Shown: in pieces, positions 21,495-33,440 of the stretch
How the letters are laid out: each line of letters starts with the position of its first letter
Numbering within the stretch: position 1 is the first letter of the stretch
NCBI RefSeq assembly: GCF_001641265.1
Contig: NW_020167523.1
Span: 310,001-374,000 of the forward strand
Length of the DNA stretch: 64,000 bases
Reading direction: 5' to 3'
Source of the DNA: Pseudogymnoascus destructans
Taxonomy: Eukaryota > Ascomycota > Leotiomycetes > Thelebolales > Thelebolaceae
Position numbers and translations under genes: made by a program
The notes under the pieces: generated by a model
Seen by the model: the letters and a program-made list of their open reading frames with translations, nothing else
Database searches by the model: none
What the model was told of the DNA's origin: nothing

Positions 21495-22037
21495 TTTGAA
21501 GTGGATTAAGTGCTCTTTTCTTCTTGGTTCTGCTGGATTGTTTGTTTGAAAGTTGGGAGGAGAAGATGGGTTTATAGGTGAGACGATGAAGTGAAGTGCG
21601 AGTTGGGCTTAGAGGGTGAGTGCATTATGCGCAGCAAGGCTACAGTACAACCAACCAACCAACAAAGAGGGGCCCGTTTTCAGGCCAACCCATAATTAAG
21701 AGAATAACAGGAATGGGAATGGAATTACGTAGAGTAACAAAAGAAATTACTTACCGCAGTTCCAAGGCATCACAATGGCCGAACTCTCTAGACTGTTCGT
21801 GTTTACCATTACTTTCTCAGCCTCGCCCCTCAGCCTCGTATCCCAGCCTCGCAGGCACCATATTGTGTTTCGTGGCCTCATTCGGCATAGTTCACCGATA
21901 AATACTGGGGCAGACCAGAATGCACCTCACGACGCAACAGAGGCTGAGGATCTAGTATCTCGGTGGCAGGAGGCTATAAACCAACTCTCTCTCTCTCCAC
22001 AATTCTCCTCCCAGGTCGCAGACACCTAACTCACATC
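21495..22037. other. Bidirectional promoter region
   Basis: Lies between two divergent start codons. Contains ccaaccaaccaac at ~21649 and a ctctctctc tract at ~21990. No gene; both 5' UTRs and promoters must be here. Confidence 0.5.
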
Positions 22038-23096
22038 ATGTTTGCGCAACGGCGATGGCCATGCAGCTCCTTTCTGCTGGCGGTCGTGCTCGCCCTCTCC
22101 TCGATTCTTGGCTTCGCCGCTGCTGCGATTGAGGACTCCGACATAAGGCCCCAGTATCACTACGGCGCCAGGATCCCAATTACATGTCTAGATCGCTCAA
22201 TGTACGTCCCACTCTTCCGTCCCTTGCTGCCTGCGCAATGACATTCACATGTCCCACCACCCCTTCCATCCCGAACCATCACTAACCCCCCCCCCAGCGA
22301 GACAGGAGAACACATCCAAGAAGGCGACAAGCTCAAATACGTCCCCTTCGCCACATGCGAAGAGACCGGTCTCCCCCTCGAACTCCAATACGGCGTCGAG
22401 GCCGACATAAACTGCACCATCGCCTCCGTCTCCGACCCCCTTTTTCACCTCCTCGAATTCTACATCCACAACGACGCACCCCTCTCGTGCCGTCTCCCCG
22501 CCCGCCCCCCCGCGATAGTTTCCATAGCCGGCACACAGCCGCCGGAGCAGGAATACGTGCCCCTCGTGTTCGCGCTGGCGGGGACGCTGCAAAGGTCCCA
22601 CCTCCACATTAGCACACACCTTAACATCCTCCTCCACTCGGTCCCGAAGCACCACCTCCACAAGCACGATTCGGGGGTCATCGATTCCGGCGCCGCGTAC
22701 TCGACGAGCCCACTAGCCGCGAGCTCCAAGGACCCACACCTCTCCTTCCCCTACTTCACGAACAGCAACCACAAGCTCATCATCGGGGATCCGCTCCCCC
22801 TCAGCTTCTCGGTTCGCTGGTTCCCTACGCCAGCGCTACCGAAGACGAATGGACGATTTGAGTGGAATGGGATGGGGGGACATGTGTATGCGAGCACGGT
22901 GTTTTATATCCTCGTTGCCTTTGGTGCCGGGGTGCTGGTGTGCACGGTTTACTTCTGGGGGATTGTGTTGCCGAAGAGGCTTCAGGCGAGGGTGCGGGGG
23001 ATGGGGGGGGCGACGCCATTGGGGGGGGAGTATGGGATTAATAGTGGGGGGTTGGGGAATGGATGGGGGATGGGGGGAGGGAAGAGGACTGATTGA
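22038..23096 (+). CDS. Unrecognised secretory-pathway type I membrane protein
   Basis: Exons 22038-22201 and 22298-23096 give 320 residues; I do not recognise a named family. It starts with a clear signal peptide (FLLAVVLALSSILGFAAAA, residues ~12-30). The luminal part has four cysteines (in ITCLDRS, ATCEETG, INCTIAS, LSCRLPA) and one N-glycosylation sequon at NCT. One membrane helix follows near residue 270 (FYILVAFGAGVLVCTVYFWG) with a basic stop-transfer and a Gly-rich cytosolic tail (GLGNGWGMGGGKRTD). This looks like a conserved fungal ER or Golgi protein. The intron has a GTACGT donor and a C-rich acceptor. Confidence 0.75.
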
Positions 23097-23357
23097 TTAG
23101 GTTTTTGAAAGAGGGGAGGAAGGAGGATACGATTTATGATATGATATGTAGTCCTTGGAATGCTGATGCGCGCCCGTTGGCGCCGGGGAGGCCTTTCGGT
23201 ATTTATCCTATATTAATGCATACCATGAAATGAACTCTGGTGTTGTCTCCTTATATCTCACTCGTGCCACTTTCAAACTACTGATCTTCCAGCAAGCACG
23301 GCATCTCCCATCCATCCCCAGTAATCCCAACCCCCTTAGCCACCTCAAAAGCAACCT

Positions 23358-24006
23358 TTAGTTCCCCTTCTTCCCCGCCCTCAAACCCCTCAACTCTTTC
23401 AAATCCCCACTCAACCTCCCCCACATATCCACCGCCATATACGTAGCTACCACCAATTAGCCTCCATCCCACAACCCCTCTTGCAACCGCTGCAAAAGAA
23501 AGAAAATAATCAACTCACCAATCAACAAATACGGCCCATACAAACTCGCCAAATGCCACTTCGCCTCCACCGCCACGCCCTCCCACTGGCTAAAATCATA
23601 CATACACGTCGCCGTCGTGATGACCGTCTGGAGCGCATACGCAAACAGGACGAGAGATAACTTCTCGCTCTCGCCCACGAGGGCGGAGATGGCCCAGAAG
23701 GAGACGGGGAGGTGGACGACGGCTTCCATGTAGCGGAAGAACTCAAAAAACGGGATCTCGATGGCGAAAAACCGGTCCTGGTACACTTCCGCCTGGTACG
23801 CGAGCAGTTTGGTGCTCAGCGCGGGGCGGAGGGAGGAGGGGTAGAGGGGGGAGAGGTCGACCACTGGGTTTATTAGCTTGTCTGTCGGGGGGGGGGAGGG
23901 GTGGGGGGAAGGGGGTATGGGACGGACGGAAAAGGACGACGATGTGGATTAAAAAGTATACAAGATACGCCATGTCGCTCTTTCGTTGGAGGATGGGAGT
24001 CGCCAT
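23358..24006 (-). CDS. EXPERA-domain membrane protein (TMEM97-like)
   Basis: Small four-helix ER membrane protein of the EXPERA superfamily (EBP, TM6SF, TMEM97/sigma-2). Three exons (23928-24006, 23519-23863, 23358-23446) give 170 residues. Motifs: VYFLIHIVVLF helix, VDLSPLYPSSLRP, then ALSTKLLAYQAEVYQDRFF and FFRYMEAVVHLPVSFW, as in TMEM97 homologues. The last exon follows YLLI and reads ATYMAVDMWGRL; the alternative unspliced frame stops early. The first intron is C-rich and its acceptor is less certain (23864 or a few codons upstream). A role in sterol handling is family inference. Confidence 0.78.
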
Positions 24007-24492
24007 TTTTTGGGAGTTTGACTGGTGTGATATGCCTTGGGTTGGGGGGTGGTTTGTGGTTTGTGGTGGTGGATGCGCTGGCTGAGTGAGGGAGGGTCTC
24101 ACAGCCTTGGTGGTGTTTATAAATTGTATTGATGGCGCTGGGGAGGCTAAGCCTGTTTTGGACGCAGGGGGGGGAGAGGTTATATGGATTATGGGAGTAG
24201 CAAATGTTTGATTTTTGGTATTTGTTGGCAGTGTTGCCCGAGTACTACTCAGAATACTACTCGGAGATCTTCGAGTAGAGTACTATTTTTTGGGCTCGAG
24301 TATAAAAATGAAAACATGATTGATAGCTATATAGACTATGGAAATACAGTAACTATGCATCCTCATCTTCCTCTGAATCCTCACCTGCTGATACCACGCC
24401 CCAATTCCTCATCTTGGATACTTTCCATAACCTTTGCTGCTTGGATGTCTAATGCCTTGCCTGAATATTTATAATAACAGTCTTGCCATTGT

Positions 24493-25402
24493 TGTCATAC
24501 TGACATTCGTTGCACTCAGTTTGCTATCAAACTCAAGAGCAAACTTGGAAATCTCCTCCTCAAACCTACAAGTCACTATACATATTTTGGCTTATCACAC
24601 CAACAACAAGAGCAATACTACTCAACGATTGCTACAACCATCTATGATTCATTACACGTCATCGCTCCTTAGTTACTGGGCCGATATTACCACATAGCAT
24701 ATCTCTACAACCCTCTATGATTCATTACATGACATCACTCATACTACCACATGACATATCTCTACCAACTAGAGGCCTAGGAGCATGAACGATAGCTCTA
24801 AAAGCTCCTACGAACCTCTATGATTCATTACATGTCATCGCTCTTTAGTTACCCACAAGATTGGTTAAGTTATGACATAATTTGTCTATGACATAATTTG
24901 TCTATAGGGGTACTCTGACCTTGGACCTCCTTTTACTTCCTATAGGCTACGAACCTAAGAGATGGTTCTATGGGATTCTCTTACGTCGACTACAGTTACC
25001 AAGCCTGGTAAGTCATGGAAACTCTTGGAAAATGAGAGAACTACACTCCTTTAGCATAAATAGGATTGCCCTTTCCTTAAGAAAGGGCAAGCAGACAATA
25101 CAGTAAATCGACTATCACATACTTCCACGTCTTTTCCAAGCTTCCAAGCATTCATCTTGTTACTCCTTGTTTCTGAAAAGTCAGTGAGGTGTTAACCTCT
25201 GACTTACCCCTGAGTTCCCAGACTCAACATTTGTTGCAACTTGTCTGAACCACTTCACTACATCACACACCTGATTGCTGCGTTGTGGAATAGTCTAAGC
25301 TACGACCCTTTGGCTCTGTTTTCTAAGACAGTGTGTTGTCTTAGTAAATTCATCCCTTCCTTGGGTGGCTAGATTCTCACATCTGGTGCACCCACCATTA
25401 CA
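24493..25402 (+). mobile_element. Solo LTR, family D copy E (TSD ATTGT)
   Basis: A 910-bp LTR with ends TGTCATACTGAC...ACCATTACA and a perfect duplication ATTGT at 24488-24492 and 25403-25407. It lies in the C-terminal coding part of the hAT transposase. It has two copies of the 16-bp unit tatgacataatttgtc (24872-24904) and a shortened catactaccacatg stretch that it shares with the copy at 47002. Confidence 0.93.
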
Positions 25403-26362
25403 ATTGTGCTTTCGCCAGCCTTTTTCACGTTTCTTGAATGCTTTTTGGCCAAATAATATCAAATACGTTAAAGTTATAACGTGGGTCACATATTGTAGCT
25501 ATAGTTGAATGACTCCGCTGTTGATTTGTTGCAAGTGTATAATACTCATTAAGCTTTTTTAATGCTGCTAAACAAGCGTCGTATATTGTGCTATTCTCTG
25601 TATATCCAGCTTTAAAGACTTCAAGCTTTTGCGTCATTCTCATATACTGTATAACAGCATAATTTAAAGTAGGATAAGAAGAGCCTTGTAGCTTCTCTGT
25701 TGGGCGTATAAAGATATAGAAAAAATCTAATAACCCCTTCATCGTTTGCCAATCTTTTGCTGTTAAAGCTATATCTTTCATACTTAAATCAAGCTGTTGA
25801 GATGCACAGAGAGCTGTTATTGGACCTTGTAATCTTAACGCTAAATGAAGCATATAATATGTTGGGCTCCATCGTACTGGCATATCGAGGCTAAGCTGCT
25901 TAAACTCAATATTTGCAGCTTCACATTGCTTTTTTAAGGCATCCTTCCATTGTCGTTGGTTGCAAAACACATATATATGACGCCGAAGTTTGCTAAGAAC
26001 AGCTACTGACTCATTTTCTGGTAGTGATGGAACTCGGGCAGCTCCATACTCAAGGCAGTATGCGTTTGGCTCATCTGCTGGTACTGCCTTTAACAATGTT
26101 AAAGCAGCTTGAACAGCAAGGTTTATAATGTGCCCAATACATCTGACATCGCCTTCTTTTGTTGTATATGCCCATGGTTGCTGTAATGTAGTTTCGTTCT
26201 TGCATGCTAAGTTCTCATATTCTGAGAGCATGGTAGTGTTTGCAGAAGCGTTATCACGAGTGATAGTAAAAACTGCAGGAGTAATACCATAGTCGTCTGT
26301 AACAGCTATTAACTGCCCTGCAAGATATTCACCAGAATGGATTGGCTCTTGTAGCTCAATAA

Positions 26363-27267
26363 TGTAATGGTGGGTGCACCAGATGTGAGAATCTAGCCAC
26401 CCAAGGAAGGGATGATTTTACTAAGACAACACACTGTCTTAGGAAAAAGAGCCAAAGGGTTGTAGCTTAGACTATTCCACAACGCAGCAATCAGCTGTAT
26501 GATATAGTGGAGTGGTTTAGACAAGTTGTAACAAATGTTGAGTCTGAGAACTCAGGGATAAGTCAGAGGTTAGCACCTCACTGACTTTTCAGAAACAAGG
26601 AGTAACAATATCAATGCTTGGAAGCTTGGAAAAGACGTGGAAGTATGTGATAGTCGATTTACTGTTTTGTCTGCTTGCCCTTTCTTCAGGAAAGGGCAAT
26701 CCTATTTATGCTAAAGGAGTGTAGTTCTCTTATTTTCCAAGACTTTCCATGACTAACCAGGCTTGGTAGCTGTAGTCGACGTAAGAGAATCCCATAGAAC
26801 CATCTCCTAGGTTCCTAGCCTATAGGAAGTGAAAGGAGGTCCAAGGTCAGAGTACCCCTATAGACAAATTATGTCATAACTTAACCAATCTTGTGGGTAA
26901 CTAAGGAGCGATGACGTGTAATGAATCATAGACAGTTGTAGAAGCTTTTGGAGCTATCGTTCATGTTCCTAGGCAGTTGATAGAGATATGTCATGTGTAG
27001 TATTAGCTCAGTAACTAAGGAGTGATGTCATGTAATGAATCATAGAGGGTTGTAGAGATATGCCATGTGGTCATATCGGCCCAGTAACTAAGGAGCAATG
27101 ACGTGTAATGAATCATAGAAGGTTGTAGCAATCGTTGAGTAGTATTGCTCTTGTTGTTGGTGTGACAAGCCAAAATATGTATAGTGACTTGTAGGTTTGA
27201 GGAGGAGATTTCTAAGTTTGCTCTTGAGTTTGATAGCAAACTGAGTGCAACGAATGTAAGTATGACA
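26363..27267 (-). mobile_element. Solo LTR, family D copy F, inverted (TSD AATAA)
   Basis: A 905-bp LTR in reverse orientation (TGTAATGG...GTATGACA) with a perfect duplication AATAA at 26358-26362 and 27268-27272. It has one copy of the 16-bp unit, like the copy at 7901. With copy E it forms an inverted pair 960 bp apart inside the same transposon. Confidence 0.93.
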
Positions 27268-28208
27268 AATAACATCTAAGACTGTACATCGTAACTGCCA
27301 CTTATCAGAGATCCAATGTGCTGTTACTGCAGCGTATTCAGAATAGTTGCGTGCAGATCAAGTATCAGTTGTTAAAGATATCCGTCCACCATGTGCAGTA
27401 TGCTGCTGTAATTCAAGTTGTAACCTTGCTTTATGAATGCAAAATATCCGTTGCAAGTCTCTTGCAATTGTCGTCCGTCCAATTACAAGTGTTGTGGGAT
27501 TTAAATGGCTAACAAGCTGCCGGAAGGATAGACTCTCAGATGTACGCAATGGTAAGTTATTAGACACAATAAATGAGAGTAGAAGCTCTCTAAATTTTGA
27601 CGAATTTGGTGCATGGCTAGGTACTTTGCGAGGCTGGAAGAATGTAGCTGTAGTTGAAGAAGAAGGCTGTGTATCTCCGTCTTGATGATGCTTTTTCTTA
27701 TATTGTGCATGTATTGCTGGATGTTGTGTCTTTAAATGCTTCCAAAGATTTCTCGTTGTCTGCATCTTTGTAGGTTGTGATGGTGTATATGTGCAATGTG
27801 GCTGCAAGCACTTAAATGATATTCTTAAAGGCGCATTATCAAGAATAGTACGAGAGTATAGACCCTTTGCAAAGAGGATTGAGTCAGAATCTGGTAACAG
27901 TTGGTCTTGAGGCCGTACAGGCATGCGTACAAGTGGTAGGGGCAAGAGTGGATCTTGAGAGGCATTCTCATATTTGCTCGGGTCGTCTAGGGGCGGCGGT
28001 GATAGCGAAGACTCGCTCATCTTGACGATGGTAAGTATCACAGTAATAGTCAAGTCATTGAAAGCTTCACTTTGCCTATGCTATAATTCTGTCTACGTCC
28101 TTACCCCGATCTCTTGGCTGTCTTGGCAACTACTCGAGTAGTACTCGAGTAGTTCAGATTTCTTTGAGTCGAGTACTACTCGCAACGAGTAGTACTCGGG
28201 CAACACTG

Positions 28209-28494
28209 TTTGTTGGTAATGGTGGGTAATTGTAATATATATCGATGGTCCACTGCGGGACGGGGATTTTCTGAGACCCAACGACCAGTGGATACCACCC
28301 ATCTCCAAAGATAAATACAAGCTCTACTTTTCATTGATGTCCTAAAGCCACGCAAGACAATCTAGCCTAATAGCAACAAAAAACATAGCTCACAAAACCA
28401 GTTGAGTAACATTTCATTGAAATCCACCCTCCCATAAATCTTTACTCAGCAATCCAGAGCCAGTCAATATTCAATCTCCCCCCCCCCCCCCGAC
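28209..28494. other. Short intergenic region with a C12-type homopolymer
   Basis: Contains the right-hand hAT target duplication, a taatggtgggtaattg segment, and a pure C run at about 28479-28490 immediately before the stop codon of pgi1. Confidence 0.6.
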
Positions 28495-30203
28495 TTAGAT
28501 CTTCGACCCCTTCGCCGCCTTCGCCTTAAACGCAGCAATTAACCCCGCAGTAGAACTATCATGCTTCCCCTCCTTATCCTCCTCCAACTCACTCAGGATC
28601 GTCTTCGCCAGTGACTTCCCCAGCTCAACACCCCACTGATCAAACGAGTTGATGTTCCACACCGCGCCCTCCGTGAACGTGACATGCTCGTAGTAAACAA
28701 TCAGCGCACCGAGCGTCGCAGGGGTGATCTTCTGTGCCATAATCGACGTCGTAGGTCTGTTCCCCAGGAACGTCTTGTGCGGGATCAACCCATCATCCGT
28801 GCCCTCGGCCTTGAGCTGCTCGGCGGTCTTGCCGACCATGAGCGCCTCAGCCTGGGCGAAGAAGTTGGAGGCAAGCATGAGCTGGTGCTTGTTGTTCTCG
28901 ACTGGGTTGTGGGACTCAGCAGCGATGATGAAGTCGGTTGGGATGAGCTTTGTGCCCTGGTGGAGGAGCTGGTAGAAGGAGTGCTGTGCGTTAGTGGCGG
29001 GTTCGCCGAAGAGGACGGGGCCGGTGGTGTAGGACACCATTTTGCCGTCGCGGTCGACGGATTTGCCGTTGGATTCCATGGACAGCTGTTGCAGGTAGGC
29101 GGGGAAGCGGTGCAGGTACTGGTCGAAGGGGGAGACGAGGTGGGTTTGCGCGCCGTAGAAGTCGCTGTAATAGACGCTGAGGAGACCGCCGAGCATGGGG
29201 ATGTTCTTCTCGATGGGGGCTTCGCGGAAGTGCTTGTCCATGGCCTGGGCGCCGGCGAGGAAGGCGTGGAAGTTGTCGAAGCCGATGTAGAGGGCGACGC
29301 TGAGGCCGATAGCGCTCCAGACGCTGTAGCGGCCGCCGACCCAGCTCTCGAAGCCGAACATGTTCTTGGCGTCGATGCCAAACTTGGTGACCTCCTCCTC
29401 ATTGGTGGAGAGAGCGACGAAGTGCTTTGCGATGGCGTCTTGGTTTCCGCCCTTGGCCAGGAACCAGTTCTTCGCGGTGTTGGCGTTTGTGGTAGTCTCA
29501 GCAGTGGTGAAGGTCTTGGAGGCGACGAGGAAAAGGGTCGTCTCTGGGTCCGAATCCCTCAGAGCCTCGGCGATGTGGGTTCCATCAATGTTGGAAACAA
29601 AGTGGAGCTTCATGTCGCGATCACCATAGAACTTCAGCGCCTCAGTAACCATGACAGGGCCACTACACCGAGTCAGCATCCAGTGACCAATCCACGCACG
29701 GAGATGACTTACAGATCAGAACCGCCAATGCCGATGTTAACAATGGTGGTCAGCTTCTTGCCAGTAAAACCCTTCCACTCGCCGCTGCGAACCTGCTCGC
29801 TGAACTCCTTCATGTGGTCCAAGACCTTGCTCACCTCAGGCGCTACATTCACGCCATCGACCTCCATGACATCATTAGCGACATTGCGGAGCGCAGCGTG
29901 GTACACCGCACGACCCTCAGTGAAGTTGATCTTCTCGCCGTTGAACATCTCATCACGGAGCTTCTCGACGCCGGCAGCCTTGGCGACCTCGACGAGCAGC
30001 TTGAGGGTCTCGTCGGTGAGGAAGTTCTTGGAGAAGTCGAAGAGGATCTGCGACTTGTCTGCGGCGTTGTCGAAGGCGAAGGAGAACTTGTCGAAGCGCT
30101 TGGGGTCGCTCTCGAACTCCTTCTTCAGGACGAAGGACTTTCCGACGCTGGAGTGGTGCTCCTCGAGCGCCTTCCAGGCGGGGGAGTCGGCTGCTTTGAC
30201 CAT
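28495..30203 (-). CDS. pgi1: Glucose-6-phosphate isomerase
   Basis: Cytosolic glycolytic enzyme interconverting glucose-6-phosphate and fructose-6-phosphate. Exons 29713-30203 and 28495-29662 give 552 residues, the normal length. Both family signatures are visible: VNIGIGGSDLGPVM (phosphate loop, across the intron), SKTFTTAETTTNA, the signature DAKNMFGFESWVGGRYSVWS (residues ~262-285), the catalytic Glu/His region GTKLIPTDFIIAAESHNP, and the C-terminal FDQWGVELGK with the active-site Lys. The C-terminus is KAAKGSKI. The 50-nt intron has a GTAAGT donor. Confidence 0.97.
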
Positions 30204-31204
30204 TTTGGCGGTGGTGGGTGTGGATTGGGTTGGCGGGAAAATTCGTGGGGATAGGTTAGAGGGTGATGAACACACGGGAGATTGTGTATATGTGTGTAAT
30301 TGAGGTGTGTATATGTGTAATTGAGGTGTGTTGATGGTGATTTCTCTGATGAGGATGGCAGGTATCTGAGGACGCAACCAACGGTTAGAAGCCCCACAAA
30401 GCCCAACGGATACAGACTCAACTCACCAAGATTGTCCAATTCACACTCAGCTTACTCGATGGTGTATATATCTCTGATCGTCTCACAGTTACAATATCAA
30501 ATCGTGATCTGAAGAAGTTTTTGCACGGGGAGTATCTGGATTAAAAAGATTCAAGGGAGGAGGGCGAGGTTCGGAGAAGCTATGGACGAGAGTACCCGCT
30601 CACCTAACATGACGTTGGGACCGTCTCACCCCCACCATTAGCGCCGTTTTACGGAAATGGCGCAAGTTAGTAAGACTAACTTGATAAATTAATAAATTAA
30701 TAAATTAGGAGATAGATATGGCAATCAACAGTCCGTAACGTAAGTTACGTTACGGACTGCTGATTTGCATATATTCCACATATATTCCACATATATTCCA
30801 CCATAGAGCGAGTATAATTCAGTTATCACTGCACAAAATCCCATCTCTATTCATGTATGTGTGCTAGAGTAACCTCCCCCCACCACCTGTCTCCTCTCTT
30901 CCGCCGACCACATCATCAAAGATTCAAAACAAAGCACGCACGCAGGCAAGCAAAGTATTCTCCAGCAGATGCCATAAAAACGCCTCATAATAAATCAATG
31001 CCCTCTCTCCATCAGCAATCAATATGCCTGATGTCTCATAACAAGAGCTCGGGTCAGACCAGACCTCGCTCTCAGACAGATAAAGACCTCCCCCAATAAT
31101 GTAATCATCAGTCTCGTTCATATGTGCATCCAAGACTGTGCACATGTGTGCCGTCTAGGCATGCAAGAGACACTGCTGGCGCAAGGAAATTCGTTTTCCC
31201 CATG
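30204..31204. other. Gene-free kilobase between pgi1 and sch9 (pgi1 promoter, sch9 3' UTR)
   Basis: The first ~200 bp holds short repeats of tgtgtaattgaggtgtg (30290-30335) in the pgi1 5' UTR or promoter. A direct repeat ataaattaataaattaataaatt lies at ~30683-30708. A 31-bp near-perfect palindrome and three catatattcca units follow. From ~30860 to 31204 is probable sch9 3' UTR. No gene seen. Confidence 0.55.
30729..30759. repeat. 31-bp palindrome followed by catatattcca repeats
   Basis: cagtccgtaacgtaa and its exact complement are separated by one base. Allowing one mismatch, the symmetry extends outwards through aatcaa/ctgatt. About 10 bp downstream come three tandem catatattcca units (~30769-30803). 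This could be a small MITE remnant or a structured RNA or protein-binding site. Confidence 0.85.
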
Positions 31205-33434
31205 CTACCTGTTGTCCTGCACGCTTCCCACAAATGATGGGTCCCTCAGACTGCCTCCAGCATCGCCAAGACCGGCCACGGGACGGTTGTAGGACCATCC
31301 GTGGAAGAGATCTTGTGTGGTGGATGACAGGAGAGGGCCTTCAACAAATGAATCCGCCGGTGCCTCGCGCGTGAACTCCTTGTCGAAATTCTCCGTATCG
31401 AGGGCGTCGACCTGTTGAAGTGTTAGAGTAGATATAAATAAAAGAAAAAATAATTACTTACCACATTGGGCTTGAAGGTCGGCTCGTACTTCCTCTGGAG
31501 AAGCTTGCGCCAGTCGATGCTGTGGAAGAAAACGTGCGCCTTGATCTCGGACGCGCCGTTCGCTCCCAGACGCTCTTCTGGCTTACGGTTGAGCAGCTTC
31601 GTGAGGAGATCCTTCGCCGCTGGAGGTACGATGTCCGATCCTGGGAAGTGGAGGGGCTCGGACAGAATCTTGCGGTACATCTCGTTTGTGTTCTCATCGT
31701 AGAAGGGGGGCAGACCAGTCAACATCTCGTAGAGGAGAACACCCAGAGTCCACCAATCGACACTCTTGGTGTAGCCCTGACCCAACAGAAGTTCGGGCGC
31801 CAGGTACTCTGGAGTGCCGCAGAATGTGTTGGTCCTGTCCTCATCCTTCATATCGAGCTTACACAGACCGAAATCGCAAAGGGCGATGTGTCCGGAATAA
31901 TCGAGGAGAATGTTCTCGGGCTTCAAATCACGGTAAATGACGTTGAAGCCATGGAGACACTCTAACGCACACAGAAGTTCCGCCGTGTAGAATCTGGAAC
32001 GGTTGATATCGAAACGTTGCTCCTTCTGGAGATGGTGGAAGAGCTCTCCACCGTTGACAAAGGCCAGAACAAGGTATAACTTCTCTGGCGACTGGAATGA
32101 AAACTTTAACGGCACAATGAAGGGGTTGTTGATTTGCGACAAAACAGAACGCTCGGCCAGGGTATGAGCAACTTCAGAACGCGAGATGATGTGAGCTTTG
32201 CGGATCGTCTTGAGGGCGTAAATGCGATGGGTGTCCTTCTTCTTAACCATCATGACCTTGCCGAAACTTCCCTTGCCCACCACCTTGAGGAGATCGAAAT
32301 CATCAATCTTCAGCGCCCTCTGTCTGTTCTCAACGTACTCAACCCCAAGCTTAATCCTTCCCGTACCGTATTGAACCTCAAGCCACTCAGTTCCACTCTG
32401 TCCCATCGACTTCTCCCGGGTCGCAAACTCCGCAGCCGCCTTCTCGCGGTCCTTCTTGCTGGCCTTCGGGTCCTGCACGAACTTCTGCTTCTCCTCGAAT
32501 CTCGGGTTGATGCGCGTGACACCAAGGAAAATATCCTGGCTTCGTCCAGATCCAGGGGTCGCATTTGGATTCCGCAAGTAGAGGTGCACGGCCAGCTCGG
32601 TCACACGGGAAACATCAAACTTGTACTGGGTATTGTCACCAGCCCATAAGGGGTTCTCTGGCGATCCAGACACGGAGTTGACAAAGACCTGTACTTTGTC
32701 GAAATCGAAAAGGGCGTAGGGGAGGTATTTAGAGGAGTATCGACCGTGGTTCGTCGGGACTGAGGAGAAGCCTCCACCGCCGGAGGTTGAGGGGCGTACG
32801 CTGCCGCTGGCGAACGAGCCGGCAACATTTTGTTGTGAAGAGGTTGGGCGCATGGAGCCGGCAATGCCGAAACCATTGCCAGCTGACATGGAATTTTGAG
32901 AGTGTTGACTTTGGAAAATATGCCTGTATTGCTCCGGTAAGGAGAACCCAGTTCCTTCGTGGAGGGTCACGATAAGGAGTCCCGGTCGCGGCTCAGTTGG
33001 GGGCTGCTGAACCATGGCTTCGGAGACAGCTATGTCAAAGTCAGTAAGAGCATTCCATTGGTGTGTCGTATTGGAGACCAACCGATGCCATTATCGGCGG
33101 AAAAACTCGTCGAGGGTGAGATCGGTACCCCCGGCTTCTCCTCCTTGGAGACATCGGTGCCAATTGAGGGGGTAGAGGGTGTGCGGGAGAAGGTATTTGC
33201 GAGGGGCCCCAAATGGGTCTCTTTCAGTTCTATGAACCCAAGATATTAGCACAGTATAAACAGATCGCCACTCAACGACAAACCACTCCCCAGCGCCGTC
33301 GATGCATCACCGTTCTCTTGTGGCTTTTAGTCCCGCACACAAGCAGATGCCAGCAGATCGGCAAACGGATGGGAGGCGACGAAAGAGAGGGAGATTCGGG
33401 ATGGACACGCACTCTTTGTGATTTTCCACGACAT
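31205..33434 (-). CDS. sch9: AGC protein kinase Sch9
   Basis: TORC1-dependent S6K/Akt-like kinase controlling growth, nutrient response and lifespan. Four coding exons: 33413-33434 (22 nt), 33083-33229, 31462-33029 and 31205-31411, giving 647 residues. The micro-exon supplies MSWKITK and joins to KLKETHLGPLANTFSR, the typical fungal Sch9 start. A C2-like domain spans residues ~65-265 (GLLIVTLHEGTGFSLP; FDKVQVFVNSV). The kinase has GKGSFGKV (~310), YRDLKPEN (~423), CDFGLCKL (~440), activation loop TNTFCGTPEYLAPE (~460) and AGC tail FDKEFT. The C-terminal hydrophobic motif FHGWSY keeps the phosphorylatable Ser. A (TCC)10 tract ends 6 nt upstream of the ATG. Confidence 0.93.
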
Positions 33435-33440
33435 TGTGTC

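Larger units (their letters stand above)
24353..28020 (-). pseudogene. BED-type hAT transposase, disrupted
   Basis: Starts at ~28020 (MSESSLSPPPLDD). A BED-type zinc finger follows: CLQPHC then LWKHLKTQH (C-x4-C...H-x4-H) near 27720-27810. A TGA at 27360 stands where a Trp is expected before SARNYSEYAAVTAHWIS. The catalytic-core region includes TITRDNASANT and RCIGHIINLAVQ (~26100-26260), DMPVRWSPTYYML (~25855) and YNFNVFDIIWP (~25440). Frame is kept across LTR F. I cannot see a C-terminal hATC dimerisation domain; the tail after LTR E is short and acidic. Confidence 0.82.
24229..28208 (-). mobile_element. hAT DNA transposon, interrupted by two LTRs
   Basis: Terminal inverted repeats cagtgttgcccgagtactac start at 24229 and, reversed, end at 28208 (22 bp matching). 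The 8-bp duplication TTTGTTGG is at 24221-24228 and 28209-28216, diagnostic of hAT. Sub-terminal DNA has repeated gagtagtactc/gagtactactc motifs at both ends. The element is 3,980 bp, or about 2,155 bp after subtracting LTRs E and F with their duplications. The transposase is on the minus strand. It sits between the EXPERA gene and the phosphoglucose isomerase gene. Confidence 0.93.

Noticed and set aside
24697..25106. Short ORFs repeated at 24434-25106, 27015-27275 and 47416-47601
   Set aside because: They are the same frames within copies of one LTR, not separate genes.
28684..30303. 539-codon plus-strand frame
   Set aside because: Antisense to the unmistakable phosphoglucose isomerase gene; it crosses that gene's intron and has shadow composition.
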